NCBI RefSeq assembly: GCF_020520425.1
Contig: NC_079492.1
Span: 116,471,157 to 116,535,156 of the forward strand
DNA from: Spinacia oleracea
Lineage: Eukaryota; Streptophyta; Magnoliopsida; Caryophyllales; Amaranthaceae
DNA: 64,000 bases
Direction of reading: 5' to 3'
Positions 35,946 to 47,203 of the stretch are shown here, in pieces. Under the pieces are notes generated by a model. That model was not told where the DNA came from and did not search any database. It saw only the letters and a program-made list of their open reading frames with translations. The position numbers and the translations under genes were made by a program. How positions within the stretch are numbered: position 1 is the first letter of the stretch; the number at the start of each line of letters is the position of its first letter.

Positions 35946-37146
35946 AATAGTACGTAAACGGATCAAGTATTTAATGGCATTAAATACTCCATCTATGGAT
36001 ATTCGGAATCGACGGATCTTGGTTTCAGTGGGAGCTGAGATCGTCACAGGCAAGAAATGAATGCTCCGGAAACGATGATATTGCCGGAAACGGAAATATG
36101 GATCGTATCGGAAATATAAATATTATCCAAGTAGTAGATGTTGCCGGAAACGGAAACATGGTACGTATCGGAAAATATTATCGGAAATGGAAATATTGCC
36201 GGAATCGGAAATATTGCCGGAAACGGAAATATTGTCAGAATCGGAAATATTATTAGAATCCGAAAATAATTCCGGAAACGGAAATATTAAATATTTGTTC
36301 GAAACGGAAATTAATTCCGGAATCGGAAATATTAAATATTGTTCGTATCGGAAATGAATTCCGGAATCGGGAAATTAATCGGAAGCGTATCGTACGAATT
36401 AGCATCGGACGAGGCCTGCCAGACGAAGGCCCAGCACGAAGCCGGGCCATCGCCCAGCAAGCCAGCGCGCCACAAACGCACCAGCCAAGGCTGCGCCAGG
36501 CCCACCGCAAGGCAGGCCCAGCGAGCGCCAACACTGCGGCATCGTGTGGGCTTGTGGCAGTGGGCTGCGAGCTCGCGGGCTGCGCGCGGGCGCATGGCGC
36601 CCCTCGTGGGCTGCTGTGCGTGCATGTGTGTTTGTGTGCTATACGAATCCTAAAGCAATCAGGTTTCAACTAATGATTAAATTCCTAAAACTAAAAGGAT
36701 GAATTAATTAAATAAGAATTCTAATAGGATTCTAGTTTAATTAATTCGTATCCTAATAGGATTACGATTCCCTTTCCATACCTCTATAAATAAAGGCCTA
36801 GGGTCATTATTTTTCATATAGTATTCAAGTATTCAAAGTGATTTTTGAGAGCAAAAATTCAGTCATACAATTGCCTATACTAGCCGAAAATTCTAAGTAC
36901 CTTAAGGGCGATCCTAGTTGGTCAAGCTTAAGGCGGATCCGGACGTGCTGTGGACTATCTACGGAGGGACGACACTTGGAGTCCTAAAGAATTGTTCTTG
37001 TTCGGTTCGGGCGCAGCTAGGGAAGGCACGCAACAAAGTGTATGCATCTAAACTATGCTAAATGATTATGAGTAAATAATATGTTTTCCTGGCTTTATGG
37101 TTTTTCCGCATGATTTATGAATTGTCATATGTATCATAACCTAACA
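35946..37146 (+). repeat. 3' LTR of element 1, remaining part
   Basis: The LTR resumes with the duplicated AATAG and runs through the CGGAAATATT repeats, the GC-rich part and TATAAATA (about 36785) to CATAACCTAACA. GAGAG follows, completing the target duplication. Confidence 0.94.
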
Positions 37147-38209
37147 GAGAGATCCCCACACCAGGGATCACAAGGGAACCTACGGCCGTCGTGGTCAAAC
37201 ATAATTGCACTCCCTTTATGTCACGATAACCGGGTTTTGTCAGTTTTTCTCATTGTCGTTAAAAACTGAATGGCGACTCCTACATTACTAGTCAATTGGG
37301 TGTATACTCACAGGAAATCCAATTACACTTGATTAAATAAAAACAATCGTCACACCCACGAGGGACAAGGTCACGCATTAGCCTCGCGCTTTTTCGACCC
37401 CCTCACACTAAGCAAAGGGTTCAACAGACTATTCCTGTAAGAATGGTTCAGGACTTCAAGTAATGATAAGTTATAGTGCATTTTTAATTTAATTTATTTG
37501 TTATTTGTCAATATGGAGTTAGGAATGTCAATGAGACCAATGGCGGTGATCTAGGAATTGTGAGATGGGGGTGCGATTCTACTAATGTAAGTTTTAATAT
37601 GCTATTAAAAAAAAATTGGTGTAATTAATTCCCCTAAGAAAATTGTGTAGTGCATAATTATATCAAAATCATTCGCTCCAATTACATTATTTGACTTTGT
37701 ACATCTCTCGCAACAACGAAGTACTCCATATATCTAACTAGACTATGTAACTGATTAATTTTTTTAAGGTTCAATTCATTTATCAATGTTAAAAAAAAAA
37801 TTAATCGTACCGTTAGAAAATATTACATTTTAAAAAAAATGGTTAACCATACTACTATACTACTATGAATTTTTCAAATATTAATAGTAAATATTGTGTT
37901 TGCAAACAGTGAAACGACTAATTTTTTATAGGGTATTAATTACTTTTATGTATAATATATGAAAATTTTGTAAAAAATGGAAAGATACTATATTAAGAAT
38001 AATTAGAATGGAAAAATAAATATCCACACAAGTACCAACTGGGACAAACATCATTTCATGACAACATATAACACATTAAATAGATATACGGTTTTTTTGA
38101 TTATCAGCTTTACATCAACTTCGATTTTCTTTTTCTCGGGGAGGGGGGGGGGGGGTAAGTGTACCCCTTGTACCCCCCTAAATCCGCCCCTAAATGAGAC
38201 GATACGTCT
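37147..38209 (+). other. Continuation of the older retroelement, then plain AT-rich DNA
   Basis: 37147-37400 joins to the sequence before 5815 once element 1 is removed. It includes AACTGAATGGCGACTCC at about 37265, like the LTR end and primer region of Tat/Ogre-type elements, where TGGCGACTC is common. The rest is AT-rich, with a run of G at about 38140-38155 followed by CCCC-rich text. No gene seen. Confidence 0.35.
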
Positions 38210-39270
38210 GTGAACAACTCGTGAACAAGGTCGGTCAAAACTCGTTCATTAATAAACAAACGAGTCCGCATTTTTTTAAGCTTGCATAATAAATGATACT
38301 AGCTCGAGCAACTTAGTGTTTGGCTCGTTTAGTCTCGTGAACAACTCGTTCATGTTCGTTTATAAGTTTGTTCGTGTTCGTATATAAGCTAGTTTCACTA
38401 CAATTGCAAGAATTTGTATCTTTAACGACAACCTAATTACGACGGGTCAAAAATCCCGTCGCAAAAGCCTTTTACGACGGGGCTAACAACCAAATTAAAT
38501 ACGGGAATAACCGTCGTAAATGTCTTTTATGACGGGTTAACGACGGGATTTTCCATTAACGACGGCCCCTTTTTATGACGGATTCACGACATGAAATTCC
38601 GTCATTAATCAACAATTATTGGTCTTTAGCGACGAGATTTCCCGTCGTTAATGGTACAATTTTTTGTAGTATTTATATTAAATTTCAAAACAAAATATGA
38701 ATTCTTTTTATTTATATTACATATCATAAAATTTTAACAAACTATATAATGATATTATTATATGTTTTTTGCTAAAATTAAGGCTAAAAGAAATCAAATA
38801 AACTATCAAAACTATTTATGTTTACTATTTTTATTTCCCCCAAAATCCTAAATTATATTCTTCAATAAAAATTAAAGTTTTAAAGATCAAAACCCTGAAA
38901 AATTTCACAATGCACATAGAAAGTAGAAATCACCAAGTTGCAATAGGATATTATAAAATAGTATTAGTAAGTTACTATACAAACTTTTTATTTGGGATTG
39001 GTTATTTTTTTTTAACTTTTATATGATCGTAGATTCGATCTTGCTTGTTTATTAAGGTTTGTTTGTTGAAAGCTCGTTTATATTGATATAGCTTGCTCGA
39101 TTCGAACTTGAATTTAAACAAGCTACTCGTGAGTTATGTTCAAATAATGAAAAATTCAAACGAGTCAAGCTCAAACAGATGAAACAAAAGTTTGGTTAAG
39201 CTCGACTCGAGCTCGAACTCGAAAATTTCTTATCAACCCTAACTCGAACAGTCAAATACTCAACTCGACT
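38210..39270. repeat. Degenerate CTCG/CGAG-rich repeat, split by a MITE
   Basis: At 38210-38395 and 39040-39260 the sequence is made of words such as AACTCGTTCATG, GCTCGTTTA, AACTCGACTCGAGCTCG. Both halves probably belong to one low-complexity element interrupted by the CACTA-type MITE and AT-rich sequence. No coding frame and no clear ends found. Confidence 0.4.
38396..38671. mobile_element. CACTA-type MITE, 276 bp
   Basis: It starts CACTACAA and ends TTTTTTGTAGT plus one degenerate base, giving short inverted ends. TTT flanks both sides (38393-38395 and 38672-38674), the 3-bp duplication expected for CACTA elements. The inside is filled with direct and inverted ACGACGGG/CCCGTCG words, typical of CACTA subterminal repeats. 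It has no coding capacity. Confidence 0.7.
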
Positions 39271-40345
39271 CGATTATACGGACTACGGAGTAGTATCGAC
39301 GTTCAAATAAAATCACATTTTTTGTTAATTACAAATCAAATTAAGAAAAATGTTAAAGTCAAGCAGCCGAAATATAAACCAAGCAAAGAAGAATGATAAG
39401 TGAAGCAGCCCAAATATAAACCAAGCAATTTATTTTGTTATGTGTAATTGGGCCTCACGTGAGCTACCTTTCTCATCTCTAAACCCAAGGCCATAATTAA
39501 GAGCTTTTTTTTACAATGCATAAAAACATTTCATCCATTATTTCATTAATGCAATAATTGAAGTTTCAAGCTCTTATGCACACGTACAACTATTAATATA
39601 TTTAACAAAGATTGAAGCCCGTGCGATGTACGAGTTTGTAATGAACAGTACATATTTCTCTTATTATATTATCGTATACAGATAGGTATTTTATAAATTA
39701 TAACCATAATAGAAAGTTAAAATAGAAAGTTGGAGTATAAATGTATTATTAATATTTAAAATGTTTATGCATAAGGCACTCATAGAAAAACCGAGTTATA
39801 AAATAGTTAGTTTAATATTGGTAAAACCCGAGTTAGTTATTCACGTGATCTCAACAAAATCATTACATATAATTTATATAAGTATATTATTACGAATATG
39901 CGTAAAACAAATACTACGTAATAAAATCGGAATAAATCGCATCAATTTCTTACAAACCGCATTTTAGGGTCCTAGACCTAGCCCCTATTGGCCTTAACAT
40001 TCCACCTTATCACTTTGATTACCAGAGTTTAAAGTACCTCATATTAACGTATGTAATTGTATAAGCATAATTTTGAAGTTTCCTTTAAAACATTAGTTGA
40101 TGAATTCTAATAAATTAAGTATTAGTAGTAAATAACATGATATTATCTTTCATAAATGACCCCCAATTAAACCAAAAATAATAATTTATGAATAACACAG
40201 ACATGGACACATGTGGGTTTGCAACCTCGGTTATGTCAACGTTTATCATTGTATATCCTATGTTGGTGTAATTTTCACACCTAAATTGTGCTTCATTGTA
40301 TTAACGTATAGTGGTTCTGTGTCGATGGTATATCATCAACGTTAA
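39271..40345. other. AT-rich intergenic sequence
   Basis: I see no gene, RNA or clear element end. A 68-residue frame at 39761-39967 has no recognisable features. Confidence 0.5.
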
Positions 40346-40358
40346 AACAGATGTAAGC

Positions 40359-40363
<5 letters not shown>

Positions 40364-40397
<34 letters not shown>

Positions 40398-40579
40398 TTC
40401 TACTACGAGGAGTTCCCACCGCCTTCGGCGAGTGGACTAATCTCCAGCGGGAGTTTGCATGGGTACCTCGATGGGCAGCATCCCTCCCAGTTGAGATTTT
40501 TTCCATTCCCAAGGCTCGAACCCGAGACCTTGGTTAAGGAGCTAGAGGCCCTTAACCACTCATGCCAATCTCAATTGGT
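40364..40579 (-). mobile_element. tRNA-derived SINE with 18-bp target duplication
   Basis: On the minus strand the element has a pol III A box (TGGCATGAGTGGTTAAG, 40551-40567) and B box (GGTCTCGGGTTCGAGCC, 40513-40529) and ends in a pure poly(A) of more than 30 bases (40364-40396 as T). It is flanked by perfect 18-bp direct repeats AACAGATGTAAGCATATT at 40346-40363 and 40580-40597. The unbroken tail and duplication indicate a recent insertion made by LINE machinery. I do not name the SINE family. Confidence 0.93.
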
Positions 40580-40597
40580 AACAGATGTAAGCATATT

Positions 40598-41327
40598 GAC
40601 AACACTATTAATATGTTTGTGCTGCTAGTGCAACCCTAATTATTTTATCAGATTGCATAGACCGGATGGAACAACATCAAACACTGTCCACCGATCCTAA
40701 ATTGAAATACATCAATATCCAAACGCCTGATGATTCACTAATATCAAAATAATTGAAAACATGAAAATTAGTAAAAGAAGATAATTCCATGAATCCTTCA
40801 CCCAGCTGCATTAAAGCTCTGTTCTATCTTCACCAGTTATATACACCTACGGAGTATATGTTTACGAATAGTCGAATACATTCAACGCCGATCAAAATTT
40901 TGAAGCTCTGGTTGTCGTTCCATTTACTAACCCTCCTCATAGTCACATACTTCTCCTCATAGTTACATAAATTTCGTTAGTTAAGCTTGTATGCACCCGA
41001 GCCATTTTTTTGTTGAAGTGAAGCTTGTACGGTGTAACAACCAAAAAATTAAATGCGTAAAACTATATAATGAACTCATTGGGATTTTTGTAGATTTTTT
41101 GTTTTTGTGTGTATATATATACAAAAAGGTAGAGAAGTAGGATAAATTTTAGTGGGAATCTATCTTTATCATATTAAGTGGTTAATCATGGCAAGACTCT
41201 AATATTATGTATTTAATTAGTTATATAATAACTTAATTTATATGTGATGACGTGGAAAACCTACGTGGACGCTCTAAATACTCTCCAAAAAAACTCCCCT
41301 ATATATATATATATAGAAAGACTCCCC
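40598..41327. other. AT-rich intergenic sequence
   Basis: No gene seen. TA dinucleotide runs occur at about 41110 and 41300-41315, the latter just before the inverted end of the next element. Confidence 0.5.
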
Positions 41328-41379
41328 AGAACACTTCTTACAGTGAGAACGCTTCTTACGGTAAGAACACTCTCTGCAC

Positions 41380-42519
41380 CGTTGGATCGTTTTTAATCTA
41401 ACAGCCCAAAATGAATCGATTTTAACAAATCTGGACCTTTAAAAATTTTACGGTTTGGATTAAAAGTATATATTTTTCTTTTTCAGATTTCTGTTCCTCT
41501 CTCCCAATTCCTCTCTCTTTCTCTCTCACTTCCTCTTCTATATTCAGATTTTCTCTCTCCACCACCAACGGTCGCTGCTCGTATCTCGCCGGTCGTCGGT
41601 TGCCGGTCGCTGCTCGTATCTCGCCGGTCGTCGGTTGCCGGTCGCCGCTCGTAGTTCATCGGCGCTGCTCGTAGCTTTCCGGCGCCGCTCAAAGCTCGCC
41701 GCTAGCAGTTCGCCACCACCATCCATCGGCAAATTCAATTCAATCGTCGCTAGCAATTCGCCACCACCATCCGGTGGTTATATTTCCAATCGATTCTTCG
41801 AAATTTCAAACGATTTTTCGAAATCGAAATCAATTCTAATAAATTCTAATCGAAATCAAATCTCGCGGTTTCGAAATCGATTTCGCTACTCGCCGGTCAC
41901 TCCTTCTCGCGGTGGTTCCTTCTTGCGGTGGTCGCAATTATCCGGTAAGAACACGTTCCTTCTCCCATTCATCAATCGATTGATTCTCAAATCTCAATCG
42001 TAAATTCTCAATCGGCATTCTCGATTTGTTAATCGATCAAAATCGAACAAAATTGAACGAAATCTGATAAAAATTTCGAACGGTGTTGCTGGTGGCCGCG
42101 ACCAGATCTGCGAATGAGTGTGAGTGATTGCTGGTGGCCTCTCGCCGCCGCCGCTGCTCGCCTCTCGCCAACGACGTTGGTGGCCTCTCGCCGACGACGC
42201 TGGTGGCCTCTCGCCGCCGCCGCTGCTCGCAAGAATTCAATCACAGTGCCTTGTTCCTTGTTCCTCCACCACGTCCCCTGTTTCCTACAAGCTCTTCTTC
42301 TTGATGCCCCTACATTCTTCGATTTCAGTCAATTCTTCGATTCTAAAATCAATCTGATGGGCAATTTCGGTAAGATTTTATGAAATCAAAATTGATTTCA
42401 ATCGATTTCTCAATTCAAAAATAAAAATCGATTTCAATTGATTTCTTAATTCAAAAATTAAAATCGATTTCAATTGAATTGGTGGCTGCGAATCAGATCT
42501 AGTTTGAGCGTATATCAGG
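41380..42519. repeat. Pyrimidine-rich and GC-rich non-coding part with short tandem repeats
   Basis: TCTC-rich sequence (41480-41560) is followed by two copies of a 35-base unit beginning GCTGCTCGTATCTCGCC (from about 41572), and another GC-rich patch (42130-42235) with repeated GGTGGCCTCTCGCC. Several overlapping frames exist on both strands but none has protein-like composition. It could be captured gene sequence. Confidence 0.4.
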
Positions 42520-43313
42520 ATTTAGAGCACTGTTGGATGAAGTTAGAACATGTTTGAATGAAATTTGAACACGGTTGAATAAAGTTAGTACATTCTTGAA
42601 TAAATTTAGAACATATTTGATTAAAGTTAGAACATGCTTGAATAAAGTTAGAACATGTTTGTATAAAGTTAGAACATGCTTGAATAAATTTAGAACACTG
42701 TTAAATAAATTTAGAACATGTTTGTATAAATTTATAACATGCTTGAATAAATTTATAACATGCTTGAATGGATTTAGAAATGCTTGAATAAATTTTGAAC
42801 ACTGTTGAATAAAGTTACAGCATGCTTGAATAAATTTTGAAACATGATTGAATAAAGTTAGAACATGGTTGAATAAATTTATAACATGTTTAATAATTTT
42901 AGAACATGCTTGAATTAATTTAGAACATGCTTGATTAGATTTAGAACATGCTTGAATAAATTTAGAACATGGTTGAATAAATTTATAACATATTTAATAA
43001 GTTTAGAACATGTTTGAATTAATTTAGAACATGAGCTTGAAATTTTAGAACATGTATATATGTTGACTAGGTTCCGTGTTCTAAATTTAGAACATTGTTG
43101 GACAAATTTAGAACATGGTTGAATAAAATTAGAACATGGTTGAATAAATTTAGAACATGAGCTTGAAAATTGAGAACATGGCTAGCTGAATAATTTTAAA
43201 ACATGCTTGAATTAATTTGAACATGAGCTTGAAAATTTAGAACATGGTTGAATAAAATTAGAACATGCTTGAATAAATTTAGAACACGGTTGAATAAATT
43301 TTTTGACATGGTT
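42520..43313. repeat. 21-bp minisatellite, left block
   Basis: Variants of TTGAATAAATTTAGAACATGC in tandem with period about 21. The same unit continues at 46095 after the CACTA element. Frames here encode a 7-residue repeat (FRTCLNK) and are not genes. Confidence 0.85.
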
Positions 43314-44056
43314 CACAAGTGGAAAAAGGGTCATTTGCATCGCACTTTTAAGCATATTTGCGTCGCACATCGTGCGTGGCAAAAGCTCTCGACGCAAATG
43401 ACTAAAAGTCATTTGCGTCGCACATTTGTGCGACGCAAATAACCTTATTTGCGTCGCACAATTAGCAAAAGTGCGTTGCAAATAACTTTTCAACATGGTG
43501 CCTGAAAAGTCATTTGCAACGCACATTAGCTAAATGTGCGACGCAAATAAGGTTCATTTGCGTCGCACATTTAGCTAATGTGCGTTGCAAATGACTTTTC
43601 AGGCACCATGTTGAAAAGTTATTTGCAACGCACTTTTGCTAATTGTGCGACGCAAATGACTTTTAGGCGCAAAAAAAAAAAAGTCATTTGCCACGCACAA
43701 TAGCTTAATGTGCGACGCAAATGACAATTTTAGCGCCAAAAAATTAAGTCATTTGCCTCGCACATTGAGCTAACGTGCGTTGCAAATGACTTATTTTTAT
43801 TAAAAAAAATATTCGTTTTTTAATATTAGTTGGAAATTCCGACATGATCGTCTTTGAAATTAGACGGTTCATTCCCAATACAGGGAATACATTTATAATT
43901 AATACCTGTCACAAAAGTTTACAACGTAATTAACGTTCCCAATAAAAGGCAATTAAATTCGTCATAGATCGATCAACCAACATGTTACAACAAACATAAA
44001 ATTATTACAACAAAGGTACGTAGCTATATAGCTAGAGATCAAGTTCATATTACAAA

Positions 44057-44538
44057 TTAAGCTAAAAATTCGACATTGTTCATGAAGTAATCTGCCCAAA
44101 AATCTTTCACCTCATTAATCTCCTCCGCTGAATAAGGCAATGTTCTTGAAAAATCCTAAAAAAGTGTAAATAATTCAATTTATCAACGATTGATCAATAT
44201 AATAGTTTTGTGTACTTCAATTTATTATATAAAGTACGTAGTTTATGAGAACATACCTTAGTAAGATCTTGACTATTAGCATGATTCATTATTATGTCGT
44301 ACATAAAACGCATGACGTAGTAGCCACAATCTAGTGATCCCGGTTGTTGAGCACACTAAATGCATTAAAATAAATAACACAAGTAAAATTTCTATCACAT
44401 TGTATGTTATAATTTTGAAAAACTTATTTCTTAGGTAAATAATAAACTAATTATATATATATATATACCTGTGCTGGAATCCATGTTAATTTAGTTCCCT
44501 TAGATTGTCCACCTAGTCTCTTGTAACTCCGAAAAGCA
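44057..44538 (-). pseudogene. Ulp1-like cysteine protease, last three exons only (copy A)
   Basis: Minus-strand exons at 44469-44538, 44257-44355 and 44057-44155 join in phase with GT-AG borders. They include the catalytic-cysteine segment (QQPGSLDCGYYVMRF) and end NNVEFLA. Relative to copy B at 53662-55755, the upstream exons with the catalytic His and Asp are missing: the tandem array is followed directly by subterminal repeats. It is a truncated cargo gene. Ulp1/C48 proteases normally remove SUMO-like modifiers; Ulp1-type frames are known in plant CACTA and Mutator-like elements. Confidence 0.8.
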
Positions 44539-44667
44539 CTACACATTCGATAAAATATGCAATTATATATACTTTGTTTACACATGTAAATGCAAAGAAT
44601 ATTTTACATGTAAGTGCAATTATATACTTTGTTTACACATGTAAATGCAATTATATACGTAGTAGTC

Positions 44668-45835
44668 ACATTTAAGGCTAATTGGGTCGTACGTTCTAGG
44701 TCATTTTTAGGCAAAAATGATGTTTTCGAACCCAACTTTGAACCAAAGAACCTAAGGAATGTTTTCAAACTTATTACACGTCTCATATGCATAGTTATAA
44801 CTTTCTAAGGCCCTTTACAATCTATTATTTCACATTTAAGGCTAATTGGGTCGTCCTAGGTCATTTTTAGGCAAAAATGATGTTTTCGAACCCAACTTTG
44901 AACCAAAGAACCTAAGGAATGTTTTCAAACTTATTACACGTCTCATATGCATAGTAATAACTTTGTAAGGCCCTTTACAATCTATTATTTCACATTTAAG
45001 GCTATTTGGGTCGTCATAGGTCATTTTTAGGCAAAAATGATGTTTTCGAACCCAACTTTGAACCAAAGAACCTAAGGAATGTTTTCAAACTTATTACACG
45101 TCTCATATGCATAGTTATAACTTTCTAAGTCCCTTTACAATCTATTATTTCACATTTAAGGCTAATTGGGTCGTCCTAGGTCATTTTTAGGCAAAAATGA
45201 TATTTTCGAACCCAACTTTGAACTAAAGAACCTAAGGAATGTTTTCAAACTTATTACACGTCTCATATGCATAGTTATAACTTTCTAAGTCCCTTTACAA
45301 TCTATTATTTCACATTTAAGGCTATTTGGGTCGTCCTAGGTCATTTTTAGGCAAAAATGATGTTTTCGAACCCAACTTTGAACCAAAGAACCTAAGGAAT
45401 GTTTTCAAACTTATTACACGTCTCATATGCATAGTTATAACTTTCTAAGGCCCTTTACAATCTATTATTTCACATTTAAGGCTATTTGGGTCGTCCTAGG
45501 TCATTTTTAGGCAAAAATGATGTTTTCGAACCCAACTTTGAACCAAAGAACCTAAGGAATGTTTTCAAACTTATTACACGTCTCATATGCATAGTTATAA
45601 CTTTCTAAGGCCCTTTACAATCTATTATTTCACATTTAAGGCTATTTGGGTCGTCCTAGGTCATTTTTAGGCAAAAATGATGTTTTCGAACCCAACTTTG
45701 AACCAAAGAACCTAAGGAATGTTTTCAAACTTATTACACGTCTCATATGCATAGTTATAACTTTCTAAGTCCCTTTACAATCTATTATTTCACATTTAAG
45801 GCTAATTGGGTCGTCCTAGGTCATTTTTAGGCAAA
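44668..45835. repeat. 160-bp tandem array, about 7 units (copy A)
   Basis: The unit begins CACATTTAAGGCTAATTGGG and includes TTCGAACCCAACTTTGAACC. Repeats start near 44668, 44831, 44991 and then every 160 bases. The first unit is 4 bases longer. Units differ at few positions (AATTGGG or ATTTGGG, AAGGCCC or AAGTCCC). By position it corresponds to an intron of the Ulp1-like gene. Confidence 0.95.
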
Positions 45836-46094
45836 TGACTCTAGGATGCCCCCCAGAGTCATTTGCGTCGCAGATTAGTAAATCTGCGACGCACTTGATT
45901 GAGTTAATTGCGTCGCAGTTTTACTAATCTGCGACGCAAATGACTCTGGGGGGCATCCTAGAGTCATTTGCGTCGCAGTTTAACAAAGCTGCGACGCAAA
46001 TGACTAAATTTTATGCTAAAATTTGTCATTTGCGTCACATGTTTAGAATGGCGTGGCAAATGCGGGGATGCAAATAAGCCTTTTTCCACTAGTG

Positions 46095-46535
46095 GTTGAA
46101 CAAATTTAGAACATCGTTAAATAAATTTAGAACATGCTCGAATAAATTTAGAACACGAGCTTGAAAATTTAGAACATTTATATATGTATGTGTTGACCTG
46201 TTCTAAATTTAGAACATGCCTGCGTAACTTTAGAACATGGTTGAACAAATTTAGAACATCGTCGAATAAATTTAGAACATTGTCGAATAAATTTAGAACA
46301 TGCTTGAATAAATTTAGAACATGGTTGAATAAATTTAGAACATGGTTGAACAAATTTAGAACATGCTTGAATAATTTTAGAACATGGTTAAACAAATTTA
46401 GAACATTTTTGAATAACTATAGAACGTGGTTAAACAAATTTTGAACATTTTTGAATAATTTTAGAACATGGTTAACAAAATTTAGAACGTGCTTGAATAA
46501 ATTTAGAACGTGCTTGAATAAATTTAGAACATTCA
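46095..46535. repeat. 21-bp minisatellite, right block
   Basis: Continuation of the TTGAATAAATTTAGAACATGC-type repeat after the CACTA insertion. Confidence 0.85.
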
Positions 46536-46594
46536 GAGTGTGAAAGTGTTCTTACCGTAAGAAGTGTTCTTACATAAGGAGGTGTTCTTACCGG

Positions 46595-47019
46595 ATCCCT
46601 CCCCTAACCAAATGTTTATAACGTAATAATTTTTTTCAATTTTGTTTTTATATACTTTCTCTGTTATTATTTAAATGACGCAATTATTTAGTCACTTTTG
46701 TTAATACATGACTGTAAACATTAATCTTCAATTATAGATAAGAAAAAATTATAAAAAGTTGATATTTAAAACATATTTATTAAGATGAATCTAACAAGAC
46801 TCCACACGACTATGTTCTTTGTTTAAGTATAAATCACAAAATGAAATCAAATGAGATTATGTGAATATTATCCTAAACCTAATTGTGTCATATAAATAAG
46901 AATAGAAGAAGTATTCATTGGGTTTAGGTATACTTGGAAAAACATCACCTCCGTGAAGCCATATTAATGTAAGAAATCAGTGAAAAATTGGTGCCCACCT
47001 TTTTGTACAAATATAAAGC
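46595..47019. other. AT-rich intergenic sequence
   Basis: No gene or clear element seen. Confidence 0.5.
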
Positions 47020-47203
47020 TGTTATGAAATATTATGTGGATGCCTATTATACTCCTAGTATCTTTCTGGAATATTCTAGATCTAGGGTTTATTGTTCTCC
47101 AAGCAAACTCTATTATATTGTATGTATATATACCCTATTGTTCATGGAATAAAACATACCATTGTTCTCTCCCAATTTCTCCTCTATTTCTCTCTATTTC
47201 ACA
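47020..47203 (+). repeat. Short copia-type LTR, about 184 bp
   Basis: It starts TGTTATGAAATATTATG and ends TTTCACA, followed by ACACGTTATCAGCACC, a primer-region sequence seen in many plant copia elements. It has TCTCTCC-rich U5 sequence. A gag remnant lies downstream. No 3' partner LTR was found. The left edge is inferred from the TG start. Confidence 0.5.

Larger units (their letters stand above)
5815..37146 (+). mobile_element. Copia element 1, full length but split by two nested copies
   Basis: This is a Ty1/copia retrotransposon bounded by GAGAG target duplications (5810-5814 and 37147-37151). The order is 5' LTR, primer site, long leader, gag-protease, integrase, reverse transcriptase and RNase H, polypurine tract, 3' LTR. 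Element 2 interrupts it at 13827-24240 and element 3 at 25530-35945. Without those, it is about 10.5 kb. Its two LTRs show several differences (for example near 6057 against 35995, and around 6316 against 36252), so it is older than the copies inside it. The coding region has several frameshifts, so it cannot encode its own proteins. Confidence 0.95.
43314..46094 (-). mobile_element. CACTA element A, 2.8 kb, non-autonomous, carrying Ulp1-type exons
   Basis: The left end is CACAAGTGGAAAAAGG and the complement of the right end is CACTAGTGGAAAAAGG. A GTT duplication lies on each side (43311-43313 and 46095-46097). Subterminal regions (43330-43800, 45838-46070) are full of inverted TTTGCGTCGCAC/GTGCGACGCAAA words, the usual transposase-binding-type arrangement in CACTA elements. 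The inside carries the last three exons of a Ulp1-like protease on the minus strand and a 160-bp tandem array. No CACTA transposase (TNP2-type) is present, so movement would need help. Confidence 0.85.
41328..46594. mobile_element. Element with inverted ends and internal minisatellites, class uncertain
   Basis: The left end (41328-41375) and the complement of the right end (46545-46594) align over about 45 bases, sharing CTTCTTACGGTAAGAACAC. The interior holds a pyrimidine/GC-rich part, 21-bp minisatellites and a nested CACTA element. No transposase was seen. The end sequences with (A)GAACAC repeats next to a TA run are reminiscent of some plant Helitron or Mutator-like elements, but no target duplication was confirmed, so the class is open. 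Confidence 0.5.

Noticed and set aside
39761-39967. 68-residue frame in AT-rich sequence
   Set aside because: No start context, domain or neighbour that supports a gene.
40505-40567. Possible tRNA gene because of A and B boxes
   Set aside because: No cloverleaf; a poly(A) tail and 18-bp target duplication show a SINE.
42575-42787. 70-residue frame with FRTCLNK repeats, and similar ones at 46117-46444
   Set aside because: Direct translation of the 21-bp minisatellite.
43320-43800. Repeats with TTTGCGTCGCAC spacers considered as a CRISPR-like or satellite array
   Set aside because: Plant DNA; the words are inverted as well as direct and sit just inside CACTA ends, so they are subterminal repeats.
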